This document shows positions 25,629-33,914 of a stretch of 64,000 nucleotides of DNA, in pieces (positions within the stretch are counted from its first letter, which is position 1; the number at the start of each line of letters is the position of its first letter). Below the pieces are notes generated by a model. The model did not search any database. It had not been told where the DNA came from and worked only from the letters and a program-made list of their open reading frames with translations. The translations under genes were made by a program, and so were the position numbers. The DNA comes from Xanthomonas floridensis (GTDB lineage Bacteria; Pseudomonadota; Gammaproteobacteria; Xanthomonadales; Xanthomonadaceae), in contig NZ_LXNG01000001.1 of the NCBI RefSeq assembly GCF_001642575.1, positions 248,001 through 312,000 of the forward strand. Direction: 5' to 3'.

Positions 25629-26705
25629 ATGTTTTCCACGCGCTTGCTGACCTGCCTTGTTGCCGGTCTTGCTGCCTGCAGCGCGCAGGCACGCTCTCCC
25701 GTGTTTCCGGCGTCGCCGATCGTGCGTAGCGAATTCATCGCTGACCCCGCCCCCACGCCACAGGCGCACGCCTCCACCCTGCTGGAAACCCGCGATGGGC
25801 AGCTGCTGGCGGCCTGGTTTGGCGGTGCACGCGAAGGCGCGCCCGACGTCGGCATCTGGCTCGCACGGCGTGGCCCGCAGCAGTGGCAGACTCCGCAACG
25901 CCTCGCCGACGGCGCGCACGCCGGCGAGCAAGGGACCGATGTGCCGGCCTGGAATCCGGTGCTGTTCCAACCATTTACCGGGCCGGTACAGCTGTACTAC
26001 AAACTCGGCCCCAACCCGCGGCAGTGGTGGGGGCAGCGGCTCACCTCCATGGACAACGGCGCGACGTGGTCGGCGCCGCAGCGCTTGCCCGACGGCATCC
26101 TTGGCCCGATCAAGAACAAGCCACTGCAGTTGCCCAGCGGGCGCATCCTGGCGCCCAGCAGCAGCGAAGACCGCGGCTGGCGCGCGCATCTGGAATGGAG
26201 CGACGACGACGGCGCGCACTGGCAGCGCGGCATGCCGCTCAACGATCCGAGCGTGATCGGCGCCATCCAGCCCAGCCTGTTGCTGCATGCCGACGGCCGC
26301 GTCCAGGCGTTGGGCCGCAGCCAGCAGAACAACCTCTTCAGCACCTTCTCCGAGGATGGCGGCCTGCATTGGCAGCCGATGCAATTGCTGGATGTGCAGA
26401 ACCCCAATTCCGGCACCGACGCGGTGATGCTGCGCGACGGTCGCGCTTTGCTGGTCTACAACCCGGCCATCGCCGGCAGGGACTGGTGGGAGGGACGCGG
26501 CACACTGGCGGTGGCACTGTCGGACGATGGTGTGCACTGGCAGCGGGTAGTGACGCTGGAGGACAGCGCCAAGGACGAATTCTCGTACCCAGCGGTCATC
26601 CAGACACGCGACGGCCTGGTCCACATCAGCTACACCTGGAAGCGCCAGCGCATCAAGCACGTGGTCCTGGACCCCACGCTGCTTGCGGGCCAGAACGGCA
26701 GCTGA
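25629..26705 (+). CDS. sialidase-like (BNR/Asp-box) exo-glycosidase, lipoprotein
   Basis: 358 aa, ATG 25629 with AGGA ahead. A lipobox GLAAC at residues 13-17 predicts a lipid-anchored exported protein. Four Asp boxes (SxDxGxxW type) are visible: SMDNGATW, SDDDGAHW, SEDGGLHW and SDDGVHW, so this is a six-bladed sialidase fold. Sialidases cut terminal sialic acids, but plants have little or none. Related BNR proteins act on other acidic sugars or on rhamnose-linked uronic acids, so the true substrate is open. It converges with cutC and lies next to a glycosylasparaginase, pointing to glycoprotein breakdown. Confidence 0.82.
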   Translation: MFSTRLLTCLVAGLAACSAQARSPVFPASPIVRSEFIADPAPTPQAHASTLLETRDGQLLAAWFGGAREGAPDVGIWLARRGPQQWQTPQRLADGAHAGEQGTDVPAWNPVLFQPFTGPVQLYYKLGPNPRQWWGQRLTSMDNGATWSAPQRLPDGILGPIKNKPLQLPSGRILAPSSSEDRGWRAHLEWSDDDGAHWQRGMPLNDPSVIGAIQPSLLLHADGRVQALGRSQQNNLFSTFSEDGGLHWQPMQLLDVQNPNSGTDAVMLRDGRALLVYNPAIAGRDWWEGRGTLAVALSDDGVHWQRVVTLEDSAKDEFSYPAVIQTRDGLVHISYTWKRQRIKHVVLDPTLLAGQNGS

Positions 26706-26852
26706 CAACGGCTGAGGCGATGCGAGGTTCCGGTACCAGGTCGATCACGCGCGCCTCGCGCCGGCGCTGTCCCGGCATCGCGACACGCTGCGCTTCAGTG
26801 TCTCGACGCCCCCGCAGTCCAGCGCCCCCGCCGCCATCGATCAACGTTGCTT

Positions 26853-26894
26853 CTTCCGCCCGCGGGAGAAGGTGCCCGAAGGGCGGATGAGGGC
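26853..26894 (+). repeat. palindromic intergenic repeat, copy 6
   Basis: CTTCCGCCCGCGGGAGAAGG followed by TGCCCGAAGGGCGGATGAGGGC, with a decayed left arm. It lies between the convergent sialidase-like and cutC genes, where its hairpin could serve both as a terminator. Confidence 0.8.
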
Positions 26895-26931
26895 CGCGCT
26901 CCACCAGATGTAAAGCAGCAACCCGGAACGC

Positions 26932-27678
26932 TCAGCCAGCTGCAGCAGCCGACGCGCTCAACACGTCCACAATCCTGCGCACCCGCTGCGCGTCGGTACG
27001 CTGGTAATCGCCGCCCAGGTCGCTGATGTAGGCATGCGGCGCCGGCACCTGCGCAGCCACCGGACCCCGTGCAGACGCATGGAATTCGCAGGCACCGGTC
27101 CGTGCGCGCAAGCTGGCGACATTGTGCTCGGAGACACCCGCGCCCGGCATGATGCCGATGCGACCGGCCGCCTGCTGCACCAGCGCGGCGATGACGTCCA
27201 CGCCCGCGATGGCGCTGGCGCGCGCACCGGAGGTCAGCACGCGTTCGCAGCCCAGCGCGATCGCATCTTCCAGCGCGCGCGCAGGCTCGGCACTGACGTC
27301 GATCGCACGATGGAAGGTCACGCCCAGCGGGCCAGCCGCCTCGATCAACACGCGCATCGTGTCCATATCGACCTGGCCATGACGATCCAGCGCGCCCAGC
27401 ACCACGCCATCGCAGCCCAGCGCAACGCACTGCTGCACATCGCGGCGCATCGCCTCCACCTCATCGGCACTGAACACGAAGTCGCCCACGCGCGGGCGTA
27501 TCAGCACATACAGCGGAATCTGCAAGCGCGCGCGCACTACCGCCAAGGTGCCGAACGACGGGGTCAGTCCACCGCCATCCAGCCCGCCGCACAGCTCAAC
27601 GCGCATCGCACCGCCTGCTTGCGCGGCCAACGCCGAGGCCACCGAATCGGCCGCAACTTCAAGACCCAACGCACTCAT
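26932..27678 (-). CDS. cutC: CutC-family TIM-barrel protein
   Basis: 248 aa from ATG 27678. The protein carries the CutC signatures ELCGGLDGGGLTPSFG, IRPRVGDFVFSADEV, GVTFHRAIDV, VLTSG and IGIMPGAGVSEHN. CutC was named for copper homeostasis in E. coli, but that role is weakly supported and the family is a cytoplasmic TIM barrel with no settled reaction. Its start overlaps the glycosylasparaginase stop by 4 bp (ATGA), so the two are translated together. The downstream enzyme of a GlcNAc-Asn pathway would fit the context better than copper handling; this is inference. Confidence 0.88.
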   Translation of the reverse strand: MSALGLEVAADSVASALAAQAGGAMRVELCGGLDGGGLTPSFGTLAVVRARLQIPLYVLIRPRVGDFVFSADEVEAMRRDVQQCVALGCDGVVLGALDRHGQVDMDTMRVLIEAAGPLGVTFHRAIDVSAEPARALEDAIALGCERVLTSGARASAIAGVDVIAALVQQAAGRIGIMPGAGVSEHNVASLRARTGACEFHASARGPVAAQVPAPHAYISDLGGDYQRTDAQRVRRIVDVLSASAAAAG

Positions 27679-28739
27679 GCCGCCGGCTCGCTGCGGTAAT
27701 GGCTCTCGCCAGGCACTAACAGGTCCTGCCGCTGCGCATCGCAGACCGCGTAGCTGAAGCCCTTCTGGATCGCGAACGCACCCACCTCGCCACGCTTGTT
27801 CATCGCCAGGAATCCCACCTGCAGCGTGCGCGTCAGCTCCGGCTTGCGGCGGATCAACCGCATTACCACCTCGCGGCAGGCATCGGCCGGCGACCTGCCC
27901 TGTCGCATCATTTCCACCACTGCAAAGCTGCCGACATTGCGGATCACTTCTTCGCCCACGCCGGTGGAGGTCGCGCCGCCCACCTCGTTGTCCACATACA
28001 GACCAGCGCCAATGATCGGGCTGTCGCCGACCCGCCCGTGCATCTTCCACGCCATGCCGCTGGTGGTGCACGCGCCGGACAGGTTGCCGTGCGCATCCAG
28101 CGCAATCATGCCGATGGTGTCATGGTTGTCTTTACCGCCAGGCAGCTTGGCGTCGCGCCAGGCGCGGTTTTCGACATTGGCTTCCGGCGAATACTTCGAG
28201 GTCTTCAACCACGCCTTCCACGCCGCTTCCGAACTCGGCGTCAGCAACCTGGTTTGCTCAAAGCCCTGCGCAAGTGCGAACTGCCGCGCGCCGTCGCCGA
28301 CCAGCATCACATGCGGAGTCTTTTCCATCACCGCGCGCGCCACCGATACGGCATGCACCACATCTTCCAGCGACGCCACCGCGCCGCAATTGCCCAGGTG
28401 GTCCATGATGCAGGCGTCCAGCGTCACCCGCCCATCGCGATCCGGATACCCGCCCAGGCCCACTGTCGGATTGTTCGGGTCCGCTTCTGGCACGCGCACG
28501 CCGGCCTCCACCGCATCCAGCGCCATGCCCCCGGCACTCAGCAGCTTCCACGCGGCCTGATTGGCGGCCACGCCGAAATCCCAGGTGGAAATCACCCGTG
28601 CCTGCCCGTTGGGCAATGCCGCAGGACGTACCGCCGCCGTGCCGGTGGCCGCGGCGTGCGCACGTGCGCCCCATCCGGCCAGGCCGGAAGCGATGGCGCC
28701 CAGGGTAGCGCTCTTGAGGAAATGACGACGTTGAATCAT
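27675..28739 (-). CDS. glycosylasparaginase (N4-(beta-GlcNAc)-L-asparaginase), Tat-exported
   Basis: 354 aa, ATG 28739. A Tat leader MIQRRHFLKSATLGAIASG is followed by an Ntn-hydrolase of the glycosylasparaginase family. The precursor should cleave itself before Thr208 (NHDTIGM), which becomes the catalytic N-terminal threonine of the beta subunit. GNLSGACTTSGMAWKMHGRVGDSPIIGAGLY carries the substrate loop (in two parts GACTTSGMAWK and GRVGDSPIIGAGLY). The enzyme hydrolyses the amide between GlcNAc and asparagine once the peptide is gone, the final step of N-glycoprotein breakdown. It sits about 4 kb from nixL and overlaps cutC. Family assignment is strong. Confidence 0.92.
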   Translation of the reverse strand: MIQRRHFLKSATLGAIASGLAGWGARAHAAATGTAAVRPAALPNGQARVISTWDFGVAANQAAWKLLSAGGMALDAVEAGVRVPEADPNNPTVGLGGYPDRDGRVTLDACIMDHLGNCGAVASLEDVVHAVSVARAVMEKTPHVMLVGDGARQFALAQGFEQTRLLTPSSEAAWKAWLKTSKYSPEANVENRAWRDAKLPGGKDNHDTIGMIALDAHGNLSGACTTSGMAWKMHGRVGDSPIIGAGLYVDNEVGGATSTGVGEEVIRNVGSFAVVEMMRQGRSPADACREVVMRLIRRKPELTRTLQVGFLAMNKRGEVGAFAIQKGFSYAVCDAQRQDLLVPGESHYRSEPAA

Positions 28740-29482
28740 CCAGGCGAACTCCGTAACGGAAACAGATGCCGCGCATTGCGCCGCAGCCTCCCATCATGCG
28801 GCAGCAACGCTCGCGGATAAACCGCATTACCCCGCGCCGCGATGCGGATTGAGGCATAACCGCCGCGGGCATCACGCGCATAGCCGCGCCTCCTTTCGCA
28901 GGGTCGCAGCTTCGGCCAGCGGCTGTCGCGAAAGACAGCCTGCACGGACGTCGACGCGATGCAGGTCAGTGGACTCGGCACGCGGATGTCGGCGATGGCT
29001 GAGTTGCACACTCGCTGCTGCGGCGATGGCATGTGCAAAGACCTGCCCGCCACTACAGAGGGAAGGCGTCGGGCTGGCAAGCGGCGACACGCAAAGTCCA
29101 CCGTATGCAACCGCCAGCTGCCACTGAACAAGCGACCTGATCCGTCGACGACACGCCCACGCTCGGCTCCCAGGACATTCCTTGCGCGAACGAAGGGTTT
29201 CGCACCAGTCCAACGCCCCGTCGCGGGCTCTCTACCCACGTCAACCCACCAGCGCGGCGACGCCCGCCGCGTGTCGCCGCGCCGGATCTGCAAACGCATC
29301 GAACACGGCCAAGCCACTGCCGCTGACGGCCATCGAGCGCCACGGCAGCGCTCCGAAAAAAAACTGCATCCGTTTAACCCCATTTGCCGCCCTGGCCCGT
29401 TTCACCTGCAGAGGCGCAGTGCACGGCGACCTCGGGCTGCCCGGTTGTTCACCCATTCGTTCTCGCCACGCAAAGGATTCCC
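28740..29482. other. intergenic region between divergent glycosylasparaginase and vWA genes
   Basis: 743 bp with no supported gene; frames here lack ribosome sites and conserved motifs. It must hold promoters for both directions. An A8 run at 29357-29364 stands out in GC-rich surroundings and could bend the DNA upstream of the vWA gene. Confidence 0.6.
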
Positions 29483-31243
29483 ATGCCACGTCACAGCCTT
29501 CTCGCGCTCGCCTTGCTGCTGAGCGCCTGCTCGCACGAGCCCACCTCACGCGTCGTTGGCGACCCGCCCGCATCGCCCGACGCAGTGGCGCCGCCACCTT
29601 CCATCGCCGAGATCGCGTACACGCCTATTGACCAGGCCATGCCGCCTCCGCCGGTCGCGTACACGCCCGCCCCCCCAGCTCCACCGGTGCACGCGCGGCC
29701 CGCACCGATGCACGGCAGCGCGCTTGCGCGGCAAGCGCCTGCTGCGGCGCTGATGGCACTCCCCGAAAGCCGCAGCATGGTCATGCCGGCGCCACCGGCC
29801 GCCCCGGTCGAGAACCGCGAAACCTACCAGACCCTCAGCGACAACCCGATCGTGCAGGCCGCGGAAACCCCGGTGTCCACCTTCAGCATCGATGTCGATA
29901 CCGGCAGCTACAGCAACGTGCGGCGCTATCTCACCAGTGGCAGCCTGCCGCCGGTGGATGCGGTGCGCGTGGAAGAGATGATCAACTACTTTCGCTACGA
30001 CGACCCCGCGCCCCGCGATGGCCAGCCCTTCGCGGTGCGCACCGAACTGGCTCCCGCGCCCTGGAACGGCAAGCACCTGCTGCTGCGCATCGGCATCACT
30101 GGACGCGATGTCCCGACCACCGCGCTGCCGGCAGCCAACCTGGTGTTCCTGGTCGATGTCTCCGGCTCGATGGACGCGCCCGACAAGCTGCCGTTGCTGC
30201 AATCCTCGCTCAAGCTGTTGACGCGCCAGCTGCGCGCGCAGGACCGCATCACCCTGGTCACCTACGCAGGCAGCACTGCGGTCGTGTTGCCGCCGACGCC
30301 GGGCAACCAGCAGGCACGCATCGTCGAAGCCATCGACAGCCTGCAGTCCGGTGGTGGCACCGCCGGTGCCAGCGGCATCGAGCTGGCCTATCGCGCCGCG
30401 CAGCAGAGCTACCTGCGCGACGGCATCAACCGCATCCTGCTGGCCACCGATGGCGACTTCAATGTCGGCGTTACCGACTTCGATACGCTCAAGGGCATGG
30501 TCGCCGAAAAGCGGCGTTCCGGCGTGGCGCTGTCCACGCTGGGCTTTGGCACCGGCAACTACAACGACACGCTGATGGAGCAACTGGCCGATGCCGGCGA
30601 CGGTGCCTACGCCTATATCGACTCGCCGCTGGAAGCGCGCAAGGTCTTGACCCACGAACTGGGCGCCACGCTGGAGACCATCGCGCGCGACGTCAAGATC
30701 CAGGTCGAGTTCAACCCGGCAACGGTGCAGGAGTACCGGCTGATCGGCTACGAGAATCGTGCCCTGCGCCGCGAAGACTTCAACAACGACCAGGTCGATG
30801 CCGGCGACATCGGTGCTGGCCACAGCGTGACCGCGCTGTATGAAATCACCCCGGTCAACAGCACCGCGTCGGTCGATCCGCTGCGCTACGCCGCCAACCT
30901 GCTGCGTCCGGCGGGCAACGCAGACAGCGAACTTGCCCACCTCAAGTTGCGCTACAAATTGCCCAGCGCACACCGCAGCAGCCTGATCGACACCGTCATC
31001 CGCCGCGACCAGCAGGTAGCATTGGATGCCTCCAGCGAGGCCTTCCGTTTCTCTGCGGCCGTGGCCGGTTTCGGCCAGCGCCTGCGCGGTGGCAGCCAGC
31101 TGCACGGCTGGGATTTCCCGCAGGTGCGCGCCCTGGCCGCAGGCAGTATCGGCAAGGATCGGTACGGGTATCGCGCCGACTTCCTGCGCATGGTGCAGCA
31201 GGCCGAAGCACTCGGCAGCCGGCCGGTCGCAACCACGGACTGA
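29483..31243 (+). CDS. von Willebrand A-domain lipoprotein (YfbK type)
   Basis: 586 aa, ATG 29483 with AAAGGA ahead; an in-frame upstream start at 29384 would hide the leader. A lipobox LLSAC ends the signal peptide near residue 14. A Pro/Ala-rich linker reaches about residue 110, followed by a YfbK N-terminal domain (STFSIDVDTGSYSNVRRYL). The vWA domain then has an intact MIDAS motif: VFLVDVSGSMD, the Thr/Gly loop, and LLATDGDFNVG. A C-terminal DUF3520-type domain ends the protein. It is anchored in the envelope and probably binds a protein partner through a divalent metal. Its stop overlaps the first possible start of the sigma-factor gene (TGATG), so the genes form an operon. Confidence 0.88.
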   Translation: MPRHSLLALALLLSACSHEPTSRVVGDPPASPDAVAPPPSIAEIAYTPIDQAMPPPPVAYTPAPPAPPVHARPAPMHGSALARQAPAAALMALPESRSMVMPAPPAAPVENRETYQTLSDNPIVQAAETPVSTFSIDVDTGSYSNVRRYLTSGSLPPVDAVRVEEMINYFRYDDPAPRDGQPFAVRTELAPAPWNGKHLLLRIGITGRDVPTTALPAANLVFLVDVSGSMDAPDKLPLLQSSLKLLTRQLRAQDRITLVTYAGSTAVVLPPTPGNQQARIVEAIDSLQSGGGTAGASGIELAYRAAQQSYLRDGINRILLATDGDFNVGVTDFDTLKGMVAEKRRSGVALSTLGFGTGNYNDTLMEQLADAGDGAYAYIDSPLEARKVLTHELGATLETIARDVKIQVEFNPATVQEYRLIGYENRALRREDFNNDQVDAGDIGAGHSVTALYEITPVNSTASVDPLRYAANLLRPAGNADSELAHLKLRYKLPSAHRSSLIDTVIRRDQQVALDASSEAFRFSAAVAGFGQRLRGGSQLHGWDFPQVRALAAGSIGKDRYGYRADFLRMVQQAEALGSRPVATTD

Positions 31244-31260
31244 TGCACGCGGCGGTTGCC

Positions 31261-31266
31261 TATACT
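31261..31266 (+). promoter_or_regulatory. possible -10 element (TATACT) directly before the sigma-factor start
   Basis: TATACT ends 6 bp before ATG 31273, so transcription from it would begin at about the ATG and give a leaderless mRNA. No convincing -35 hexamer is present (GACTGA at the right distance), so it is only a candidate internal promoter. Confidence 0.3.
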
Positions 31267-31272
31267 GCGCGC

Positions 31273-31845
31273 ATGCATCCAGCCGATCTTGCGCCGCTGC
31301 CCGACGAGGAGCTCATGCTCCTCGTCGCCAATGGCTTTGTCGAACAACCGGCCACCGAGTTGTTCAAGCGCCATAACCGCGCCCTGTTCAACTTCCTGGC
31401 CTGGCAGTGCGAAGGCAATCTGAGCGAGGCCGAAGACCTTGCGCAGAAAACCTGGGTCAAGCTGATGACCCGCTGCAGCGACTATCGCCCCGGGCAGGCC
31501 GCCTTCACCAGCTTCCTGTTCCAGATCGCGCGCAATGCCTGGCTCGATACGCGGCGCAGCGCCTACGTCGCCACCTCGGTGCCGCTGGAAGACCCCCACC
31601 TGCAGCTGCCCGACGCTGACCTGTCCACCGAGCAACTGGCCATGCTGGGACAGCAGCAACAGCGCGTGCGCGCAGCCGTCATGGCCCTGCCCGATGCGCA
31701 ACGCGAAGTGGTGGTATTGCGCTTCTTCGTCGGGCTGGCGGTGGAAGACATCGCACAGGTGGTGGGCGACGGCTTCGAGACGGTCAAGAGCCGGCTGCGC
31801 TACGCCTTCGCCAAACTGCGCCTGAGCCTGGACGCGGTGCAATGA
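31273..31845 (+). CDS. ECF-type RNA polymerase sigma factor
   Basis: 190 aa from ATG 31273; an in-frame ATG at 31243, overlapping the vWA stop, would add ten residues, and neither has a clear ribosome site. Sigma region 2 is visible as LFKRHNRALFNFLAWQCEG, then AEDLAQKTWVKLM, then FTSFLFQIARNAWLDTRR. Region 4 is LPDAQREVVVLRFFVGLAVEDIAQVV, seen in two parts (LPDAQREVVVLRFF and VEDIAQVVGDGFETVKSRL). There is no C-terminal extension. It directs polymerase to a regulon held off by a membrane anti-sigma factor; the next gene overlaps by 4 bp (ATGA) and fits that role. The target regulon is not visible. Confidence 0.9.
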   Translation: MHPADLAPLPDEELMLLVANGFVEQPATELFKRHNRALFNFLAWQCEGNLSEAEDLAQKTWVKLMTRCSDYRPGQAAFTSFLFQIARNAWLDTRRSAYVATSVPLEDPHLQLPDADLSTEQLAMLGQQQQRVRAAVMALPDAQREVVVLRFFVGLAVEDIAQVVGDGFETVKSRLRYAFAKLRLSLDAVQ

Positions 31846-33914
31846 ACGCGGCCTTCGAACGCTTCCTCGCTGGCGACGACGGCCTCGCTGCACTGTTGCA
31901 GGCCCAGCCAGGCTATCTGCCGCCTGCACACATGGATACCTGGTTTGCACAGGCCGCGCAGCAGGCCGAGCGCGCACGTAACAGCGCTGCACAAGACGCC
32001 GCAGAACGCGAACCCTTCGCGTCGATGGACGCGGCAGTTGTCGCGTCGGCTACGCAATCGGATCGGAACCAGGCAGCGCCGCCGGCAGCAGGCGTGCGCG
32101 ATGCGGCAATGCAAGAAACCGCGCAGTTCAAACGGCCCGTATCGATGGATGCGCCACTTGCTGCGTCAACTGCGCAATTCGACCAGACGCAGGTCACCCC
32201 GCCAACAGAAGGCGTGCGCGATGCGGCCATGCAAGAAACCGCGCAATCCGAGCCGCCCGCATCGATGGATGCCCGGTTTTTCGCAGCGGCTGTGCAGGCT
32301 GACAGACCCCACACCGCAACGCCGACTGACGACTCGCGCGACACAACGGCGCAGCAGTTCGAACCGCCATCATCGATGGCTGCGGTGTTTGCTGCTGCAG
32401 CCGCGCAGGCCGACCTGTCCCAGGCCGCACGGCGCGCCGCCATCCAGGAGCGCCTCGGTGCCGGCGAGGATGCGGCGCAGGCACTGGGCGCACCCGTGCA
32501 GGACGCGACGCGTGCATGGCTGCAGCAGCTGCCGTCGGCCACCGGCAGCAATTCCACCGATGGCGATGCACGGTATCGGCACGACGGCGCTGAAGCGGCT
32601 GCGTCGGCCGATGACAGTCAGCCAGCTGCGCAGGTTGCGAACACTGAGGTGTCCGGTCCTGCGGCGGGCGATTCCACGCGGAGCGCGGGCCAGGCCACTG
32701 CAACGGCCGAAAGGACGACCAACGCAACAACGCTCGACGCTGCGGCAGCAGCCGATGCGCTGCATGCGGCGACACCGGCGGTGCGGCGCGCGCGCCGGCA
32801 ACGCTGGATGCCTGCGCTGGCGCTGGCCGCCTCGGTTACGCTGGCCGTGGGTGTCGGGCTGCACTGGCAGGCCACCGCGCCGTTGCCCGCGCCCCCCGTG
32901 GAGGCGGCACGCGTCGCCGTCCAGGAGCCTGCAGACCAGCTCAATGAATCGCAGTCTGCGCCGGTGGCGGCAAGCCCGGCCGGGTCCGACTCTGCATCTG
33001 CGTTCGAAGACGGCTTGGTCGCAGAACGCTCACCGGCGCCACCGCCATTGGCATCCATGCCACCACCCGTCTCGGCAAAGCCGTCGGCCGCATTCGCCGC
33101 TCCCCCGAGTCCAGCGCCGTCCGCCTCGCCCGCTCCACCGGCACCGCCCGCGCCGATGGCAGCCTTGCCGGAACCGATGGTTGCTGCACCGGCACCACCG
33201 ATGCCTGCAGCCCCGATGGCAGCAATTGCCAACGCAGACGTCGACGCCACGCAGCCCCTCTCTGCCGAACGCGAATCTGTCGCGACTACCAACCGCAGCG
33301 CGCAGCAGACCACGCACGAGCGGCCGAACGCAGCGGCGCCCCCCTCGGCACACGTGCCCGGCGCCCCCCTGCCGGCAATCGACACCCGGCAGCGATCACT
33401 CGCCGAAGCCGGCAAGTCGCCCCCCTCCATCCAGGCTGACAGTGCCACCCCAGCCGCTCAGCCTTCCGGGCTGCTATCGCGCACTCCGCCGAAAACGGCG
33501 CCACTGAAAGCCCCCGCGGCGCAGCAACGGCAGGCAGACGACGCTGCAGCAATGCCGGACGAAGCAACAGCGGCGCCGGCAGCGGCGTCACAACCGATCT
33601 CGACCAGCAGGCTTGCGACATCCGACAGCGCACAGCAGCGCGCTGCGTCTGCCGCGGCAGCCCAACTGCTGCCACTGTCGAGCGCTCCAGGCGACTGGAT
33701 CGATCGCCATCTGCACGCGGGCCATCGCGCGCCGACCAGGCTGCGCCTCGAAGCCGCCACACCGGATGCACCTGAGGTCAGGCGTTGGGTGGACCAGCTG
33801 CGTACCGCCTGCCGCGATCGCGGTTGGTCCACGCAGATCGAGATCGCACCCAATGCGCAGCTACCGGCCGATCGCCTGCGCATCGAAGTGCAGGCCGCCC
33901 TGAGCACCGATTGA
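31842..33914 (+). CDS. giant anti-sigma-like single-pass membrane protein with internal repeats
   Basis: 690 aa, start ATG 31842 inside the sigma stop (ATGA overlap). The N-terminus (NAAFERFLAGDDGLAALL) would be the cytoplasmic, sigma-facing part. Residues 61-178 are three repeats of about 40 residues (SMDA...GVRDAAMQETAQ). Residues 210-310 are Ala/Thr/Asp-rich. One membrane helix lies at about 322-342 (MPALALAASVTLAVGVGLHW). A Pro/Ala-rich periplasmic region of some 250 residues leads to a compact C-terminal domain (from DWIDRHLHAGHRAPTRLRLE at about 617). The place and topology fit an anti-sigma factor, but it is about three times the usual length and no zinc-binding motif is seen. Function inferred from context. 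Confidence 0.75.
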   Translation: MNAAFERFLAGDDGLAALLQAQPGYLPPAHMDTWFAQAAQQAERARNSAAQDAAEREPFASMDAAVVASATQSDRNQAAPPAAGVRDAAMQETAQFKRPVSMDAPLAASTAQFDQTQVTPPTEGVRDAAMQETAQSEPPASMDARFFAAAVQADRPHTATPTDDSRDTTAQQFEPPSSMAAVFAAAAAQADLSQAARRAAIQERLGAGEDAAQALGAPVQDATRAWLQQLPSATGSNSTDGDARYRHDGAEAAASADDSQPAAQVANTEVSGPAAGDSTRSAGQATATAERTTNATTLDAAAAADALHAATPAVRRARRQRWMPALALAASVTLAVGVGLHWQATAPLPAPPVEAARVAVQEPADQLNESQSAPVAASPAGSDSASAFEDGLVAERSPAPPPLASMPPPVSAKPSAAFAAPPSPAPSASPAPPAPPAPMAALPEPMVAAPAPPMPAAPMAAIANADVDATQPLSAERESVATTNRSAQQTTHERPNAAAPPSAHVPGAPLPAIDTRQRSLAEAGKSPPSIQADSATPAAQPSGLLSRTPPKTAPLKAPAAQQRQADDAAAMPDEATAAPAAASQPISTSRLATSDSAQQRAASAAAAQLLPLSSAPGDWIDRHLHAGHRAPTRLRLEAATPDAPEVRRWVDQLRTACRDRGWSTQIEIAPNAQLPADRLRIEVQAALSTD
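32022..32375 (+). repeat. three tandem 120-bp coding repeats inside the anti-sigma-like gene
   Basis: Units at 32022-32141, 32142-32261 and 32262-32375 (the last 6 bp shorter) encode 40-, 40- and 38-residue repeats that share SMDA at the start and GVRDAAMQETAQ in the first two. The period is a multiple of three, so expansion keeps the frame. Confidence 0.85.

Noticed and set aside
26932-28071. CutC extended to 379 residues
   Set aside because: The extra segment lies in another frame of the glycosylasparaginase gene; the ATG at 27678 gives the family-length protein and the ATGA overlap.
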